From Halobellus sp. Atlit-31R (GTDB taxonomy: Archaea > Halobacteriota > Halobacteria > Halobacteriales > Haloferacaceae): a stretch of DNA of 64,000 nt. The notes beneath the pieces were generated by a model that saw nothing but the letters and a program-made list of their open reading frames with translations, was not told the DNA's origin and searched no databases. A program made the translations under genes and the position numbers. Positions 43,544 through 52,418 of the stretch are shown here, piece after piece. The DNA is taken from contig QPLR01000007.1 of NCBI GenBank assembly GCA_003665935.1, positions 1 through 64,000 of the forward strand. Direction: 5' to 3'. Each line of letters begins with the position of its first letter. The stretch's first letter is position 1.

Positions 43544-45190
43544 CTACGACTCGCGCCGGAGCCGCGCGACGACGAACTCCGTGTCGAGTTCGCCGAGGAA
43601 CTCCCCGAGCCGCGGCCCTTGCGGCTGATCGAAGAAGAGCCGGTAGCCCGCTTGGAAGAAGTCGCCGACCTCGATGTCGTGCCGTCGCGCGGTCTCGTAC
43701 ATCTCACCCTGGATCGCCTCGCCGTCGTGCCCCGCGTCGACGAACTCCGCGAGTTCGTCGAGCGCGGCCGTGACTGCGTCGTCGAAGTCGACCTCCGGGA
43801 GCGACTCCTGGATCCGGTAGTTGTACTCGTTGTCCATCCGCTCTGCCCAGGCACGAGCCTTGTCGACCCGTTCGAGCGCCTCCTCGATCGCCCACTCGGG
43901 CGTGTCGTCGTCGAAGTAGCCCTCGTTGCGGGCCATCTCGATCCGGAGGTCGCGGTCGTCGGTCATCCCGAGGACGGCCGCGAAGGTGTACGGCAGCCGG
44001 ATCCGATCCTCGCGGATCTCGTCGACGACGAACTGGTACGCCCGCTCTGCGAACTCAGTCAGTGCCTCGTCGTCGACGTCGCCGAAGTACGCCCGCTCGA
44101 AGCGATCGAAGTCGTCGACCAGCTGATCCAGCCGGGAGATGTCCAGATCGCGCGCCTTCCGAGGGTTGAGCGCGAAGAAGTACCGGAGCACCTCGGGCTC
44201 GAGGAGGTCGAGCATCTCCGGGACGGTCACGATGTTGCCCTGCGAGGACGAAAGCGCCGCGCCGTTGAGTGTGAACCACTCGTAGACCATCGGCACGGGC
44301 GGTTCGATGCCGAGCACGTTGCGGGCGATGTCCTCGCCGGAGGGCCACGATCCCTCGGCGTGATCTTTGCCGAACGGCTCGAAGTCGACGCCGAGAACCT
44401 GCCACTGGCCGGGCCACTCGAAGCGCCAGGGGAGTTTCCCCTCGCGGAACGTCGCCGTCCCCTCGTGGCCGCAGCCCTCGATCGTCTCGTCGCCGACGGT
44501 CATATCCGTGCAGACGTAGTCGACCGTACCGGCGTCTACGTCGACTGCCGTGACGGTCTCGGTGATCTTCCCGCACTCTTCACAGATCGGATTGAACGGG
44601 ACGTACTCCGCGTCGACCTTCGATTGGTACTCCGAGAGCACTTCCCGCGCCGCGTCGGCGTGTCCGAGGACGTGCTCGACGACCGGATCGAAGGTCCCGT
44701 CCTCGTAGAGATCGGTGTTCGAGAGCATCTCGACCGGAACGTCGAGGCGGTCGGCGTCGGCCTTCAGCAGTGCCGCGAAGTGGGCGGCGTACGACTCGGA
44801 CTCCCCGAACGGGTCGGGGATGTCGGTGTACGGGCGTCCGAGATTGCGCCCGAGCGCGCCGGCGTCGACGTCGCCGAGCCCGACGATGTTCCCGTCCGTG
44901 TCGGCGAGCTTCCGGGGCAGCTTCCGGAGCGGATCGCGGTCGTCGCTGGTGAAGACCTGCCGGACCTCGTGACCGCGCTCGCGGAGCACCGCTGCGACGA
45001 AGTACCCGCGCATAATCTCGTTGAAGTTGCCGAGGTGGGCGACGCCGGACGGCGAGACGCCGCCTTTGATCACGATCGGGTCCTCGGGATTCCGCGCTTC
45101 GATCTCGTCGGCCACCTCGTCGGCCCAGAAGGCACGCTTCGGTTCCGCACTCGCGTCGTCTGCGTCTCGCGTCTCGCTGTCTTCGCTCAT
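43544..45190 (-). CDS. lysS: Lysyl-tRNA synthetase, class I
   Basis: A 548-residue class I LysRS, the archaeal/spirochaete type. The HIGH-like motif is SPSGVAHLGNFNEI (near residue 45). The KMSKS-like motif is ALSSSQGNIV. It charges tRNA-Lys. The ATG at 45190 was chosen over an upstream in-frame ATG at 45220 because it lies just 1 bp beyond the pyrH stop (45192-45194). Coupled translation with pyrH is likely. Confidence 0.95.
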   Translation of the reverse strand: MSEDSETRDADDASAEPKRAFWADEVADEIEARNPEDPIVIKGGVSPSGVAHLGNFNEIMRGYFVAAVLRERGHEVRQVFTSDDRDPLRKLPRKLADTDGNIVGLGDVDAGALGRNLGRPYTDIPDPFGESESYAAHFAALLKADADRLDVPVEMLSNTDLYEDGTFDPVVEHVLGHADAAREVLSEYQSKVDAEYVPFNPICEECGKITETVTAVDVDAGTVDYVCTDMTVGDETIEGCGHEGTATFREGKLPWRFEWPGQWQVLGVDFEPFGKDHAEGSWPSGEDIARNVLGIEPPVPMVYEWFTLNGAALSSSQGNIVTVPEMLDLLEPEVLRYFFALNPRKARDLDISRLDQLVDDFDRFERAYFGDVDDEALTEFAERAYQFVVDEIREDRIRLPYTFAAVLGMTDDRDLRIEMARNEGYFDDDTPEWAIEEALERVDKARAWAERMDNEYNYRIQESLPEVDFDDAVTAALDELAEFVDAGHDGEAIQGEMYETARRHDIEVGDFFQAGYRLFFDQPQGPRLGEFLGELDTEFVVARLRRES

Positions 45191-45191
45191 C

Positions 45192-45911
45192 TTATCGCTG
45201 CGTCCAGTAGCTCGGTTCACCGTCGACGCCCGCCGGGACGACGTCGGTGCCGCTGTGCTCGCCGCGGAGGACGGCGTCCTCGATCCGGCTCGGGTCGGTC
45301 CCGTCCAGTACGATCGTTCGCATCTCCGCGCGTTCGATGAGTTTCGCCGCTAGGAGATCGACCGGGGCTGAGGCTCCGGCGTCCCGACTCATCGGCGCGA
45401 TCACGTCGACGAGTTCGCTCCCGGTCAGATGCTCGTACTTCTCTGCGCTGTCGTCGGTACCGGGATCGGCGCTGTAGACGCCGTCGACGCTCGTCGCGTA
45501 GACGAGCAGGTCCGCGCCGACGTACTCGGCGAGGGCCGCCGCCACGGCGTCGGTCGTCTGTCCGGGCATCACGCCGCCCATCACCGACACGTCCCCGCGC
45601 CGGATCGCGTCGCCGGCCTCCTCGTAGTCACGTGCGACTTTGGGGTCGACGCGCGGCCCCAGCGCCGCGATGAGCAGTCTGGCGTTGATCCGCGTCACGT
45701 CGATACCGATCTGATCCAGTTGGACCTCGTTGGCCCCCAGTTCGCGGGCTGCGCCGATGTAATCGCGTGCGACGCCCCCGCCGCCGACGACAGCGCCGAC
45801 GTCACAGCCCTCTGCCGCGAGCGTTTCGACGACCGCTGCGTGGCCCTCGACGCGGCGTGCATCGAGGTCCGGAGCGAGCACGCTCCCACCGATGGAGACG
45901 ACGACTCTCAT
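45192..45911 (-). CDS. pyrH: UMP kinase, archaeal type
   Basis: A 239-residue amino-acid-kinase-family enzyme phosphorylating UMP to UDP in pyrimidine synthesis. Key parts are VSIGGSVLAPD, VVGGGGVARDYI, VMGGVMPGQTTDAV and LVYATSVDGVYSADP. Length fits archaeal PyrH. It is upstream of lysS in the same unit. Confidence 0.95.
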   Translation of the reverse strand: MRVVVSIGGSVLAPDLDARRVEGHAAVVETLAAEGCDVGAVVGGGGVARDYIGAARELGANEVQLDQIGIDVTRINARLLIAALGPRVDPKVARDYEEAGDAIRRGDVSVMGGVMPGQTTDAVAAALAEYVGADLLVYATSVDGVYSADPGTDDSAEKYEHLTGSELVDVIAPMSRDAGASAPVDLLAAKLIERAEMRTIVLDGTDPSRIEDAVLRGEHSGTDVVPAGVDGEPSYWTQR

Positions 45912-46032
45912 TGCCCCGTCGTTGCCGCGAACCGGGCTTAAGGGTTGTCAACCGCGTACGTGTAGGCCGAACGGCCGCACATCCCCCTCCTGAGCCGACA
46001 GCATAAAGCCGCTTCCCGCCCCGATTCGGAGT

Positions 46033-46854
46033 ATGCAGATACTCGGAGTCGCAGGTACCGGCGCACACGCGCTGTGTGCCCGCATCGCACCACACTTGGA
46101 TGGCCGCGTCGCCGTCGTCGAACGGCGAGCCGACGAGTCCGGGGCGTCGCAGGCCAAGACCGCCGCCCGTTCGAGCCTGCAAGGCCGGCCACCGGGCACA
46201 GACGCCACGTACGAACTCGGTGACGACGGGGTTTGGGCCGGCGCCGGACAGGACCGACAGCTCGACGACCTCGTCGACGACCTCGCGCCGCACTACGATC
46301 ACGCCCTGCTCGTCGGCTACCCAGACACGACGTTCCCCACCGTCGCCCTCGGCGACGCGGAGGTCGAAGACGCCGCCGTCGAGGCCGACACGCCCGACGA
46401 CGTCGCCGTCGAGACCGTACTGGAGACGGTCGCGGACGCCGAGCCCTACGTGACGCTGGACGCGCTGGTCGAACAGGTGAAAGCGTCGCCGCGAGCCGAC
46501 CGTGCAGGCGCGATTGCGACGTTCACTGGCCGCGTCCGGACGAAAGACGGTGCGGACGACCCCAAAACGCTCCAGCTTACGTTCGAGAAGTACGACGACG
46601 TCGCGGAAGACCGGATGCGGACGATCGAATCGGAACTGATGGATCGCGACGGCGTCGAGGAAGTCGTCCTCTTTCACCGGACTGGCGTCCTCGAATCCGG
46701 CGACGACATCGTCTTCGTGGTCGTCCTCGCCGGCCACCGCGTGGAGGCGTTCGAGACCGTTTCGGACGGCATCGACCGCCTCAAAGACGAGGTCCCGATC
46801 TTCAAACACGAGACGACTGTCGAGGAGGACTTCTGGGTCCACGATCGGCCGTAG
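46033..46854 (+). CDS. moaE: MobB-like/MoaE fusion protein of molybdopterin synthesis
   Basis: A 273-residue two-part protein. The C-terminal half (about 138-273) is MoaE, the large subunit of molybdopterin synthase: GAIATFTGRVR, LTFEKYDDVAEDRM, VVLFHRTGVLESGDD and EVPIFKHE are family-typical. The N-terminal 130 residues resemble MobB-like NTPase, but the nucleotide loop (GVAGTGAHAL) lacks the usual GKT/S and is probably inactive or altered. MoaD and other cofactor genes are not in this window. Confidence 0.85.
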   Translation: MQILGVAGTGAHALCARIAPHLDGRVAVVERRADESGASQAKTAARSSLQGRPPGTDATYELGDDGVWAGAGQDRQLDDLVDDLAPHYDHALLVGYPDTTFPTVALGDAEVEDAAVEADTPDDVAVETVLETVADAEPYVTLDALVEQVKASPRADRAGAIATFTGRVRTKDGADDPKTLQLTFEKYDDVAEDRMRTIESELMDRDGVEEVVLFHRTGVLESGDDIVFVVVLAGHRVEAFETVSDGIDRLKDEVPIFKHETTVEEDFWVHDRP

Positions 46855-47140
46855 CTGCGACTCGCTGACATCTCTCGGGCGTCGCGGGCGCGAACCTCCG
46901 ACCGAAACAAGCCGTTCTTGCCGCAGTATGGACGTCCTATCGCGTGAGAAACGGCGCTGAGCTCGCCGCATTGGTTCAAATAATTAAATTTGAAATAAAC
47001 AAAAAGATCGTCTTTTAAAATTTATGCGTGCCTCTGAGGACTCGAAAAAATATCCCCAGAGCGACGGTTTACCGGTGAATCGAGCCGAATTGCCCCCAAC
47101 GTTCCTCCCTATATATACTCCTAAAGCGACAAGAGGCGGC
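46855..47140. other. AT-rich intergenic spacer with dyad and promoter
   Basis: TTCAAAT-AATTAA-ATTTGAA at 46975-46994 has 7-bp arms in a strongly AT-rich part (46970-47030) unlike the rest of the window. TATATATACT (47111-47120) is about 38 bp before the downstream ATG. No CDS is present. The AT-richness may be a strong promoter region. Confidence 0.5.
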
Positions 47141-47153
47141 TGAGGTGACACAG

Positions 47154-47423
47154 ATGAGCGCAACCGCGAACCCCTCCCCCGACGCCACCGGCGACGACCT
47201 GCCCAAAGAAGAGCGCCTGAAGTCCTTCCTCTTGGAGAAGGCACAGGACGGCGAGATGTACTTCAAATCGAAGTTCATCGCCGACGAGGTCGGCCTCTCG
47301 CCGAAAGAGATCGGCGCGCTGATGGTGAAGCTCAAGGACTCGGCCTCGGAGCTCACCGTCGAGAAGTGGTCGTATACGAGCGCGACGACCTGGCGCATCG
47401 AACCCGCACAGGACGCGGCGTAA
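47154..47423 (+). CDS. Small haloarchaeal protein with winged-helix-like pattern
   Basis: An 89-residue protein: LPKEERLKSFLLEKAQDGEM opens a helix-turn-helix, then KSKFIADEVGLSPKEIGAL, matching the recognition-helix pattern, and a beta wing SYTSATTWRIEPA. I recall haloarchaeal families of this form (possibly DUF7123) with no assigned role. GAGGTG lies 7 bp before ATG 47154. TATA (47111-47120) is strong, so it is probably well expressed. Confidence 0.7.
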   Translation: MSATANPSPDATGDDLPKEERLKSFLLEKAQDGEMYFKSKFIADEVGLSPKEIGALMVKLKDSASELTVEKWSYTSATTWRIEPAQDAA

Positions 47424-47602
47424 CGCCCGATCGCGCTCCGAGGGCTCGCAACCCCGCGCGGTGTGTCCCGCCCGAACCGCCCGACGAACGTCCCCACCTC
47501 TGGTCCTCCCTGCTTCGACCGATCCGCAGCCAGTCCGTTCTCTCGCGGCTGAACTCCTCTCTGTCGGGGAGTTTATCCGACTGTACGCCCTACCCTGTGA
47601 CG

Positions 47603-48742
47603 ATGGAATCCCGCGATTCGGCGGCGGAACCGCCGGTCGACGACCTCCAGTCGGTGTTCCACCTCCAGGAGACCCGACGCGATGGGGACCGGGTGTTGTT
47701 CTACGGCCAGTCGCTCGTCCCCGAGGAGATGCTAGTCCGGGAAGTCTGGGAGGCGTTCCGCCAGGCGGGCTACGAGGTGCAGGCGTCGACGACGCGGGAC
47801 AACCGCCAGGACGTCGTCGTCGCGCGCCCGGTGACGAATGGAATCGACGGCGTGCCGTGGAAGAACGTCGGCCTGTTCCTCGCGACGATCGTCTCGACAC
47901 TCTTCGTCGGCGCGCTGACGTGGTACTACATTCCCTTCTCGGAGCTTCTCGCGAATCCGCTTCTCGTCCTCCGCGCGTGGCCGTTCACGGCGGCCGTGCT
48001 CGGCGTCCTCGCGACGCACGAACTCGGACACTACGTGATGGGCCGCTACCACGGCGTCGACGTCTCGCTTCCGTACGTGATCCCGTTCATCTTCCCGTTC
48101 GGGACGCTCGGCGCGGTCATCCGAATGCGCGGGCAGATGCCGGACCGGAAGACGCTGTTCGACATCGGCGTCGCAGGGCCGCTCGCGGGGTTGGCAGCGA
48201 CCGTCGTCGTCACGGCTGTCGGCCTCTCGCTCCCGCCGATCGACGTCCCGTCGTGGGCGCTGCAGGGGAGCGGACAGGTCATCGTTTTCAACAACCCGCC
48301 GCTTTTGAACCTCCTCGCCGGACTCCTCGGCGAACCGACGGAGTACGCCGACCCGACGGTCGCGGTCAACCCCGTGATCATCGGCGGCTGGGTCGGGATG
48401 TTCTTCACCGTCCTCAATCTGCTCCCGGTCGGACAGCTCGACGGGGGCCACGTGCTGCGAGCGATGCTCGGTGAGTCCCAAGAGCGCGTCGCAGCGCTCG
48501 TTCCCGCCGTGCTGTTCGGGCTCGCCGCCTACCTCCACTACGGGCTCGGCTACGCGCTGAACGAGTCGGTCGGCCTGTGGGCGTTCTGGGGGCTGCTCTC
48601 GGCGGTGATCGCGTTCAAAGGCCCCGCCAATCCGATCGACGACGCGCCGCTCGGCACGCCCCGCGTGCTCGTCGGCATCGCTACGTTCGCGCTGGGTGCG
48701 CTCTGTTTCCTCCTCGTTCCGATCGAAGTGATGGCGGTCTGA
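47603..48742 (+). CDS. Site-2-type membrane protease (M50)
   Basis: A 379-residue polytopic metalloprotease. The N-terminal 80 residues are soluble. The zinc motif HELGH is at 139-143, and the C-terminal LPVGQLDGGH holds the third ligand Asp. About six helices are predicted. I chose ATG 47603 because MESRDSAAEP gives a natural soluble start; the longer frame from 47366 is shadow. This is the second M50 protease in the window, without PDZ. Confidence 0.9.
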   Translation: MESRDSAAEPPVDDLQSVFHLQETRRDGDRVLFYGQSLVPEEMLVREVWEAFRQAGYEVQASTTRDNRQDVVVARPVTNGIDGVPWKNVGLFLATIVSTLFVGALTWYYIPFSELLANPLLVLRAWPFTAAVLGVLATHELGHYVMGRYHGVDVSLPYVIPFIFPFGTLGAVIRMRGQMPDRKTLFDIGVAGPLAGLAATVVVTAVGLSLPPIDVPSWALQGSGQVIVFNNPPLLNLLAGLLGEPTEYADPTVAVNPVIIGGWVGMFFTVLNLLPVGQLDGGHVLRAMLGESQERVAALVPAVLFGLAAYLHYGLGYALNESVGLWAFWGLLSAVIAFKGPANPIDDAPLGTPRVLVGIATFALGALCFLLVPIEVMAV

Positions 48743-48750
48743 TCGCGGTG

Positions 48751-49623
48751 TCAGCCGTGCGTGTACCCCACGTCGGCTAACGGCTCGCCGTCCGCGACGA
48801 CGCCGTCGGCGGTAACTTCGCCGATCGCGGCCACCGGCACGGGCGAGGCAGCGCGTGCGGCGTCGACCGCCTCGCGCGGTAGCGTACAGACCAGCTCGAA
48901 GTCCTCGCCAACCGACGTCGCCATCTCCCGGCGGTCGGCGTCGTCTGCGGCGTATTCGTCGACCGCGTCGTGGACCGGCAGCGCTCCCGTCGAGATCTCG
49001 AACCCGACTGCCGAGGCCTCCGCGAGCTGGTGCAGCGAGCGGGCGAGCCCGTCGGAGGAGTCCATCATCGCCGTCGCGTGCGGCGCGAGCGCGATGCCGG
49101 CCGCGACGCGCGGGGAGAAGCGGAAGAGTTCGTTCCCGCGCTCGACGTCGCCGGCGTCGAACGCACGGAGCGCGGCCGCCGTGCGACCGAGTGTGCCGGT
49201 CACGCAGACGACGTCTCCGGGCGACGCCCCGGAGCGGGGGACCGGTGTGTCCGCCTCACCGAGAGCCGTCGTCGCGACCGTGAACTCGCTCGTCGTGTCG
49301 AGGTCGCCCCCGACGTACTCGGCGTCGACCGCGTCGCAGACCTCTCGCGCCCCGTCCAGAAAGGCGTCGAGCTCCGCTTCCTCGAGCGTCGGCGCAGCGT
49401 AGACGGCGACCGCGGCGGTCGCGGACGCACCCATCGCGGCCACGTCCGAAAGCGACGCGCCGACGGCCCGCCAGCCCGCCGTGTAGCGCGTCGTCCCCGG
49501 CGGGAAGTCCGTCGCCTCGTGGAGCATATCCGTCGTCACGACGAGTCCGTCGACGACGGCGGCGTCATCGCCCGCAGCGGGGAGTGACGCCGCGAGCCGA
49601 CGAAGCGCCGTACGTTCGTCCAT
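48751..49623 (-). CDS. thiL: Thiamine-monophosphate kinase
   Basis: A 290-residue ThiL enzyme that phosphorylates thiamine monophosphate to thiamine diphosphate. Motifs are VVTTDMLHEATDFPPG, YTAGWRAVGASLSDVAAMG, YVGGDLDTTSEF and MMDSSDGLARSLHQLAE. Length is slightly under the 300-330 of bacterial members. It faces the flippase gene across 98 bp, and the shared spacer probably holds both promoters. No thi-box is seen. Confidence 0.9.
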   Translation of the reverse strand: MDERTALRRLAASLPAAGDDAAVVDGLVVTTDMLHEATDFPPGTTRYTAGWRAVGASLSDVAAMGASATAAVAVYAAPTLEEAELDAFLDGAREVCDAVDAEYVGGDLDTTSEFTVATTALGEADTPVPRSGASPGDVVCVTGTLGRTAAALRAFDAGDVERGNELFRFSPRVAAGIALAPHATAMMDSSDGLARSLHQLAEASAVGFEISTGALPVHDAVDEYAADDADRREMATSVGEDFELVCTLPREAVDAARAASPVPVAAIGEVTADGVVADGEPLADVGYTHG

Positions 49624-49721
49624 ACCTGGCGTCCGCCCCGAGTGGAGAAAAAGCCGACGTCACACTGTCGATCCGGGCGGACGTGAGTTGTTGTCACACC
49701 GTCGAGCGTTTCGATGGCTTG

Positions 49722-50795
49722 ATGCCCGGAAGCACCGACGAAGCGCGTATGGCCCGCGAGAACGTTCGAGCAACGATTCTCGGGTTTCTCGCGACTGTCG
49801 GCGTCTTCGCGCTGCTGTTCTCGTATGCGGGCGTCGACGAGCTCCTCGACACCTTGCGAATGGCCGATCTCAGATACGTCGCGCTCGTCATCCTCGCGAT
49901 CTTCGCGTGGCTCGGCGCGTGGAGCCTCTCGCTGAACACCGTGCTCGACGGCCTCGGCGTCGATCTCTCGTACTTCAGCTCGTTTCTGGTCTTCGCGGGC
50001 GCGACGTTCTCGAACAACGTCACCCCGTTCGGCCAGGCGGGCGGCGAGCCGGTGACTGCGTATCTCATCTCGCGGGCGGCCAACGCCGAGTACGAGCGGA
50101 GCCTCGCCGCCATCGCGAGCGTCGACACCCTGAACTTCGTGCCATCGATCACGATCGCGCTCGTCGGTGCAGGCTACTTCGCCACCGAGGTCGCACTCGG
50201 GACGAATCAGAACCTCCTCGTCGCGTTCGGCGCGGTCGCCGCGCTCGCCGTCTCGGTGCCCGCCGTGATATACGTCGGCTGGAAGCGACGCTACCGCCTC
50301 GAAGCCCGCGTCGTCGACGCGCTGACGCCGCTGATCCGCTCGATCGCCGACTGGGTTCCGCGCGTCCCTGTTCCGACGTCCGACGGGATCGAACGCCGCA
50401 TCAACGGCTTCTTCCGGGCGATCGAGCGCGTCGCCTCGAACCCCCGTGGCCTCGCACTGGCACTCGGCGCGTCGGCGCTCGGCTGGCTCTGTCAGATGCT
50501 CGCGCTCTGGCTCGCGTTCGGCGCGATCGGCGTCGACGTCCGCCTCTCGATCGCGCTGATCGTCGTCCCGATCGCCGCCATCGCAGGTGTGACGCCGCTG
50601 CCCGGTGGGGCCGGCGGCATCGAAACCGTGCTCGTGGTGCTGCTTCTGGCCGCGCCGCTCCCGCAGGTGACCGAGCCGATCGCGGTCGCGGCGGTCGTGA
50701 TCTTCCGCGGCGCGGTCTACTGGATCCCGACGCTGCTCGGCGGCGTCGTCGTCGCCTGGATCGGAACGGGGGCCGGCCTCGAGGCGGACACGTGA
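49722..50795 (+). CDS. Flippase-like membrane protein (UPF0104/MprF-type domain)
   Basis: A 357-residue protein with about eight helices of the lysylphosphatidylglycerol-synthase transmembrane type. Landmarks are LSYFSSFLVFAGATFSNNVTPFG, QAGGEPVTAYLISR and VTPLPGGAGGIETV. Such proteins are thought to move lipids or glycolipid carriers across membranes. A second in-frame ATG at 49749 is an alternative start. The frame extends upstream into thiL's 5' end but that part has no family similarity. Confidence 0.85.
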   Translation: MPGSTDEARMARENVRATILGFLATVGVFALLFSYAGVDELLDTLRMADLRYVALVILAIFAWLGAWSLSLNTVLDGLGVDLSYFSSFLVFAGATFSNNVTPFGQAGGEPVTAYLISRAANAEYERSLAAIASVDTLNFVPSITIALVGAGYFATEVALGTNQNLLVAFGAVAALAVSVPAVIYVGWKRRYRLEARVVDALTPLIRSIADWVPRVPVPTSDGIERRINGFFRAIERVASNPRGLALALGASALGWLCQMLALWLAFGAIGVDVRLSIALIVVPIAAIAGVTPLPGGAGGIETVLVVLLLAAPLPQVTEPIAVAAVVIFRGAVYWIPTLLGGVVVAWIGTGAGLEADT

Positions 50796-50878
50796 GCAGT
50801 TGCTGGCACGAGACTCGGTCTCACAGCCTGTAGCGCCGATACGATGGCTTTAAACGACGCGGTCGGGAATTGATCCCT

Positions 50879-51334
50879 ATGGTAAGTGTCTACGACGTTC
50901 CGGCCGACGCCCTCATCGAGGACGTCGCCGACCGGCTCTCGGACCGGATCGAAGCGCCCGAGTGGATCGAGTACGCCAAGACCGGCCAGACGCGCGAACT
51001 CCCGCCGCAGCAGGACGACTTCTGGTACATCCGCGCCGCGTCGCTCCTCCGCAAGGTAGCCAAAGAGGGCCCGATCGGCGTCGACCGTCTCTCGACGGAG
51101 TACGGCGGCCGCAAGCGTGGCTCGAACCGCTACCGCGTCTCGGGCAACAGCTCCGACACCGGAAGCAAGAACATCATCCGGACGATCCTCCAGCAGCTCG
51201 AAGAGGAAGGCCTCGTCGAGACCGCACAGGGCCAGGGTCGCCGCATCTCCGCTGACGGCCAGAGCTTCCTCGACAACGCCGCCGTGGACGTGCTCGAATC
51301 CCTCGACCGCCCGGACCTCGAACGCTACGCGTAG
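50879..51334 (+). CDS. rps19e: Ribosomal protein S19e
   Basis: A 151-residue archaeal S19e, part of the small subunit. It begins MVSVYDVPADALIEDVADRL; WIEYAKTGQTRELPP, FWYIRAASLLRKVAKEGPIG and RTILQQLEEEGLVE are family landmarks. It lies 64 bp before the PDCD5-like gene, a pairing commonly seen in archaea. Confidence 0.95.
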   Translation: MVSVYDVPADALIEDVADRLSDRIEAPEWIEYAKTGQTRELPPQQDDFWYIRAASLLRKVAKEGPIGVDRLSTEYGGRKRGSNRYRVSGNSSDTGSKNIIRTILQQLEEEGLVETAQGQGRRISADGQSFLDNAAVDVLESLDRPDLERYA

Positions 51335-51398
51335 CTCTGCACGCCAGTCGGCTCGAACGACGTAACCGTTTTTAGCGCTGCGACGGAATCGTACGACG

Positions 51399-51761
51399 AT
51401 GAGTGGAACCCCCGACGACGACCGACTGGAGGAACTGCGCGAAAAGAAGATGCAGGAGCTCCGCGATCAGGCCGAGGGGCAGCAGAGCGGCCACGGCGAC
51501 GAGGCCGCACAGGAAGCCGCACGCGAGCAGGCGGAGGCCCAGCAGGAGGCGATGCTGAAGCAGTATCTCACCGACGGCGCGCGCCAGCGTCTGAACGCCG
51601 TCGAGATGTCCAAGCCCGACTTCGCGGAGTCCGTGAAAAAGCAGCTCGTCGCGCTCGCTCAGAGCGGCCGCATTCAGGACCGCATCGACGAGGATCAGAT
51701 GAAGGACCTGCTCCGGGAACTGCAGCCCGAATCGAAGAGCTTCGACATCCGCCGACGATAG
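51399..51761 (+). CDS. PDCD5/TFAR19-like DNA-binding protein
   Basis: A 120-residue protein of the archaeal PDCD5 family: [20 protein letters not shown] at the N-terminus, then [20 protein letters not shown] and [20 protein letters not shown]. The fold is a helical bundle that may bind DNA or assist translation-linked processes. It is followed 7 bp later by the PP-loop gene. Confidence 0.9.
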   Translation: MSGTPDDDRLEELREKKMQELRDQAEGQQSGHGDEAAQEAAREQAEAQQEAMLKQYLTDGARQRLNAVEMSKPDFAESVKKQLVALAQSGRIQDRIDEDQMKDLLRELQPESKSFDIRRR

Positions 51762-51768
51762 CGGGATC

Positions 51769-52368
51769 GTGGATCTCGCGCTCCTCTACAGCGGCGGCAA
51801 AGACTCGACGCTCGCCGCGCTGTTTCTCGACTCGTTTTACGACGTGACCCTCGTCACCGGCCGCTTCGGCGTCACCGACGACTGGAAACACGCCGAAGCC
51901 GCGGCCGAACGCCTCGGCTACCCGTTCGCGGCCGTCGATCTGGACCGCGCGGTCGCTGAGGATGCCACGGCGCAGATGATCGCGGACGGCTACCCCCGAA
52001 ACGGCATCCAGCAGGTCCACGAGCACGCGCTCGAACGGGCCGCCGCACTCGACGTCGACGCGGTTGCCGACGGGACCCGCCGTGACGACCGCGTGCCGAC
52101 GGTGTCGCGGGCGCAGGCCCAGAGTCTCGAAGACCGCCACGGAATCGACTACCTCGCGCCGCTCGTCGGACTCGGACGCCACGCCGTCGATCGGCTCGTC
52201 GACGAGACGCTGGCCGTCGAGACGGGACCCTCAGAAGAGATCCCGAAGGGCGACTACGAAGCGGAGCTCCGGGCGCTGATCGAAGCCGAGGGCGGCCTCT
52301 CGGCCGTCGAGTCAGTGTTTCCGGACCACACGCAGTCGTACGTCCGCGGACTGCGGGGCGACGAGTGA
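51769..52368 (+). CDS. PP-loop (N-type ATP pyrophosphatase) protein
   Basis: A 199-residue protein with the PP-loop ALLYSGGKDSTLAAL, indicating ATP pyrophosphatase activity, and VADGTRRDDRVPTVS as a second conserved segment. The start is GTG 51769. Such short archaeal relatives of asparagine-synthase/tRNA-thiolation enzymes have unknown substrates. Its place right after S19e and PDCD5 hints at a translation-related role. Confidence 0.8.
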   Translation: MDLALLYSGGKDSTLAALFLDSFYDVTLVTGRFGVTDDWKHAEAAAERLGYPFAAVDLDRAVAEDATAQMIADGYPRNGIQQVHEHALERAAALDVDAVADGTRRDDRVPTVSRAQAQSLEDRHGIDYLAPLVGLGRHAVDRLVDETLAVETGPSEEIPKGDYEAELRALIEAEGGLSAVESVFPDHTQSYVRGLRGDE

Positions 52369-52418
52369 GTCGCACGGAATCGATCGTCTGAGCCGGAGCG
52401 AGCGGTCGGCTCTGGAAC

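Noticed and set aside
43205..45340. 711-codon plus-strand frame across lysS and pyrH
   Set aside because: Antisense to lysyl-tRNA synthetase and UMP kinase, both unambiguous.
48751..49623. Thiamine riboswitch near thiL
   Set aside because: The 98-bp spacer upstream of thiL shows no TPP-riboswitch core, and such switches are not expected here.
49584..49721. Longer N-terminus for the flippase-like protein
   Set aside because: The first 46 codons overlap the start of thiL and show no membrane or family pattern.
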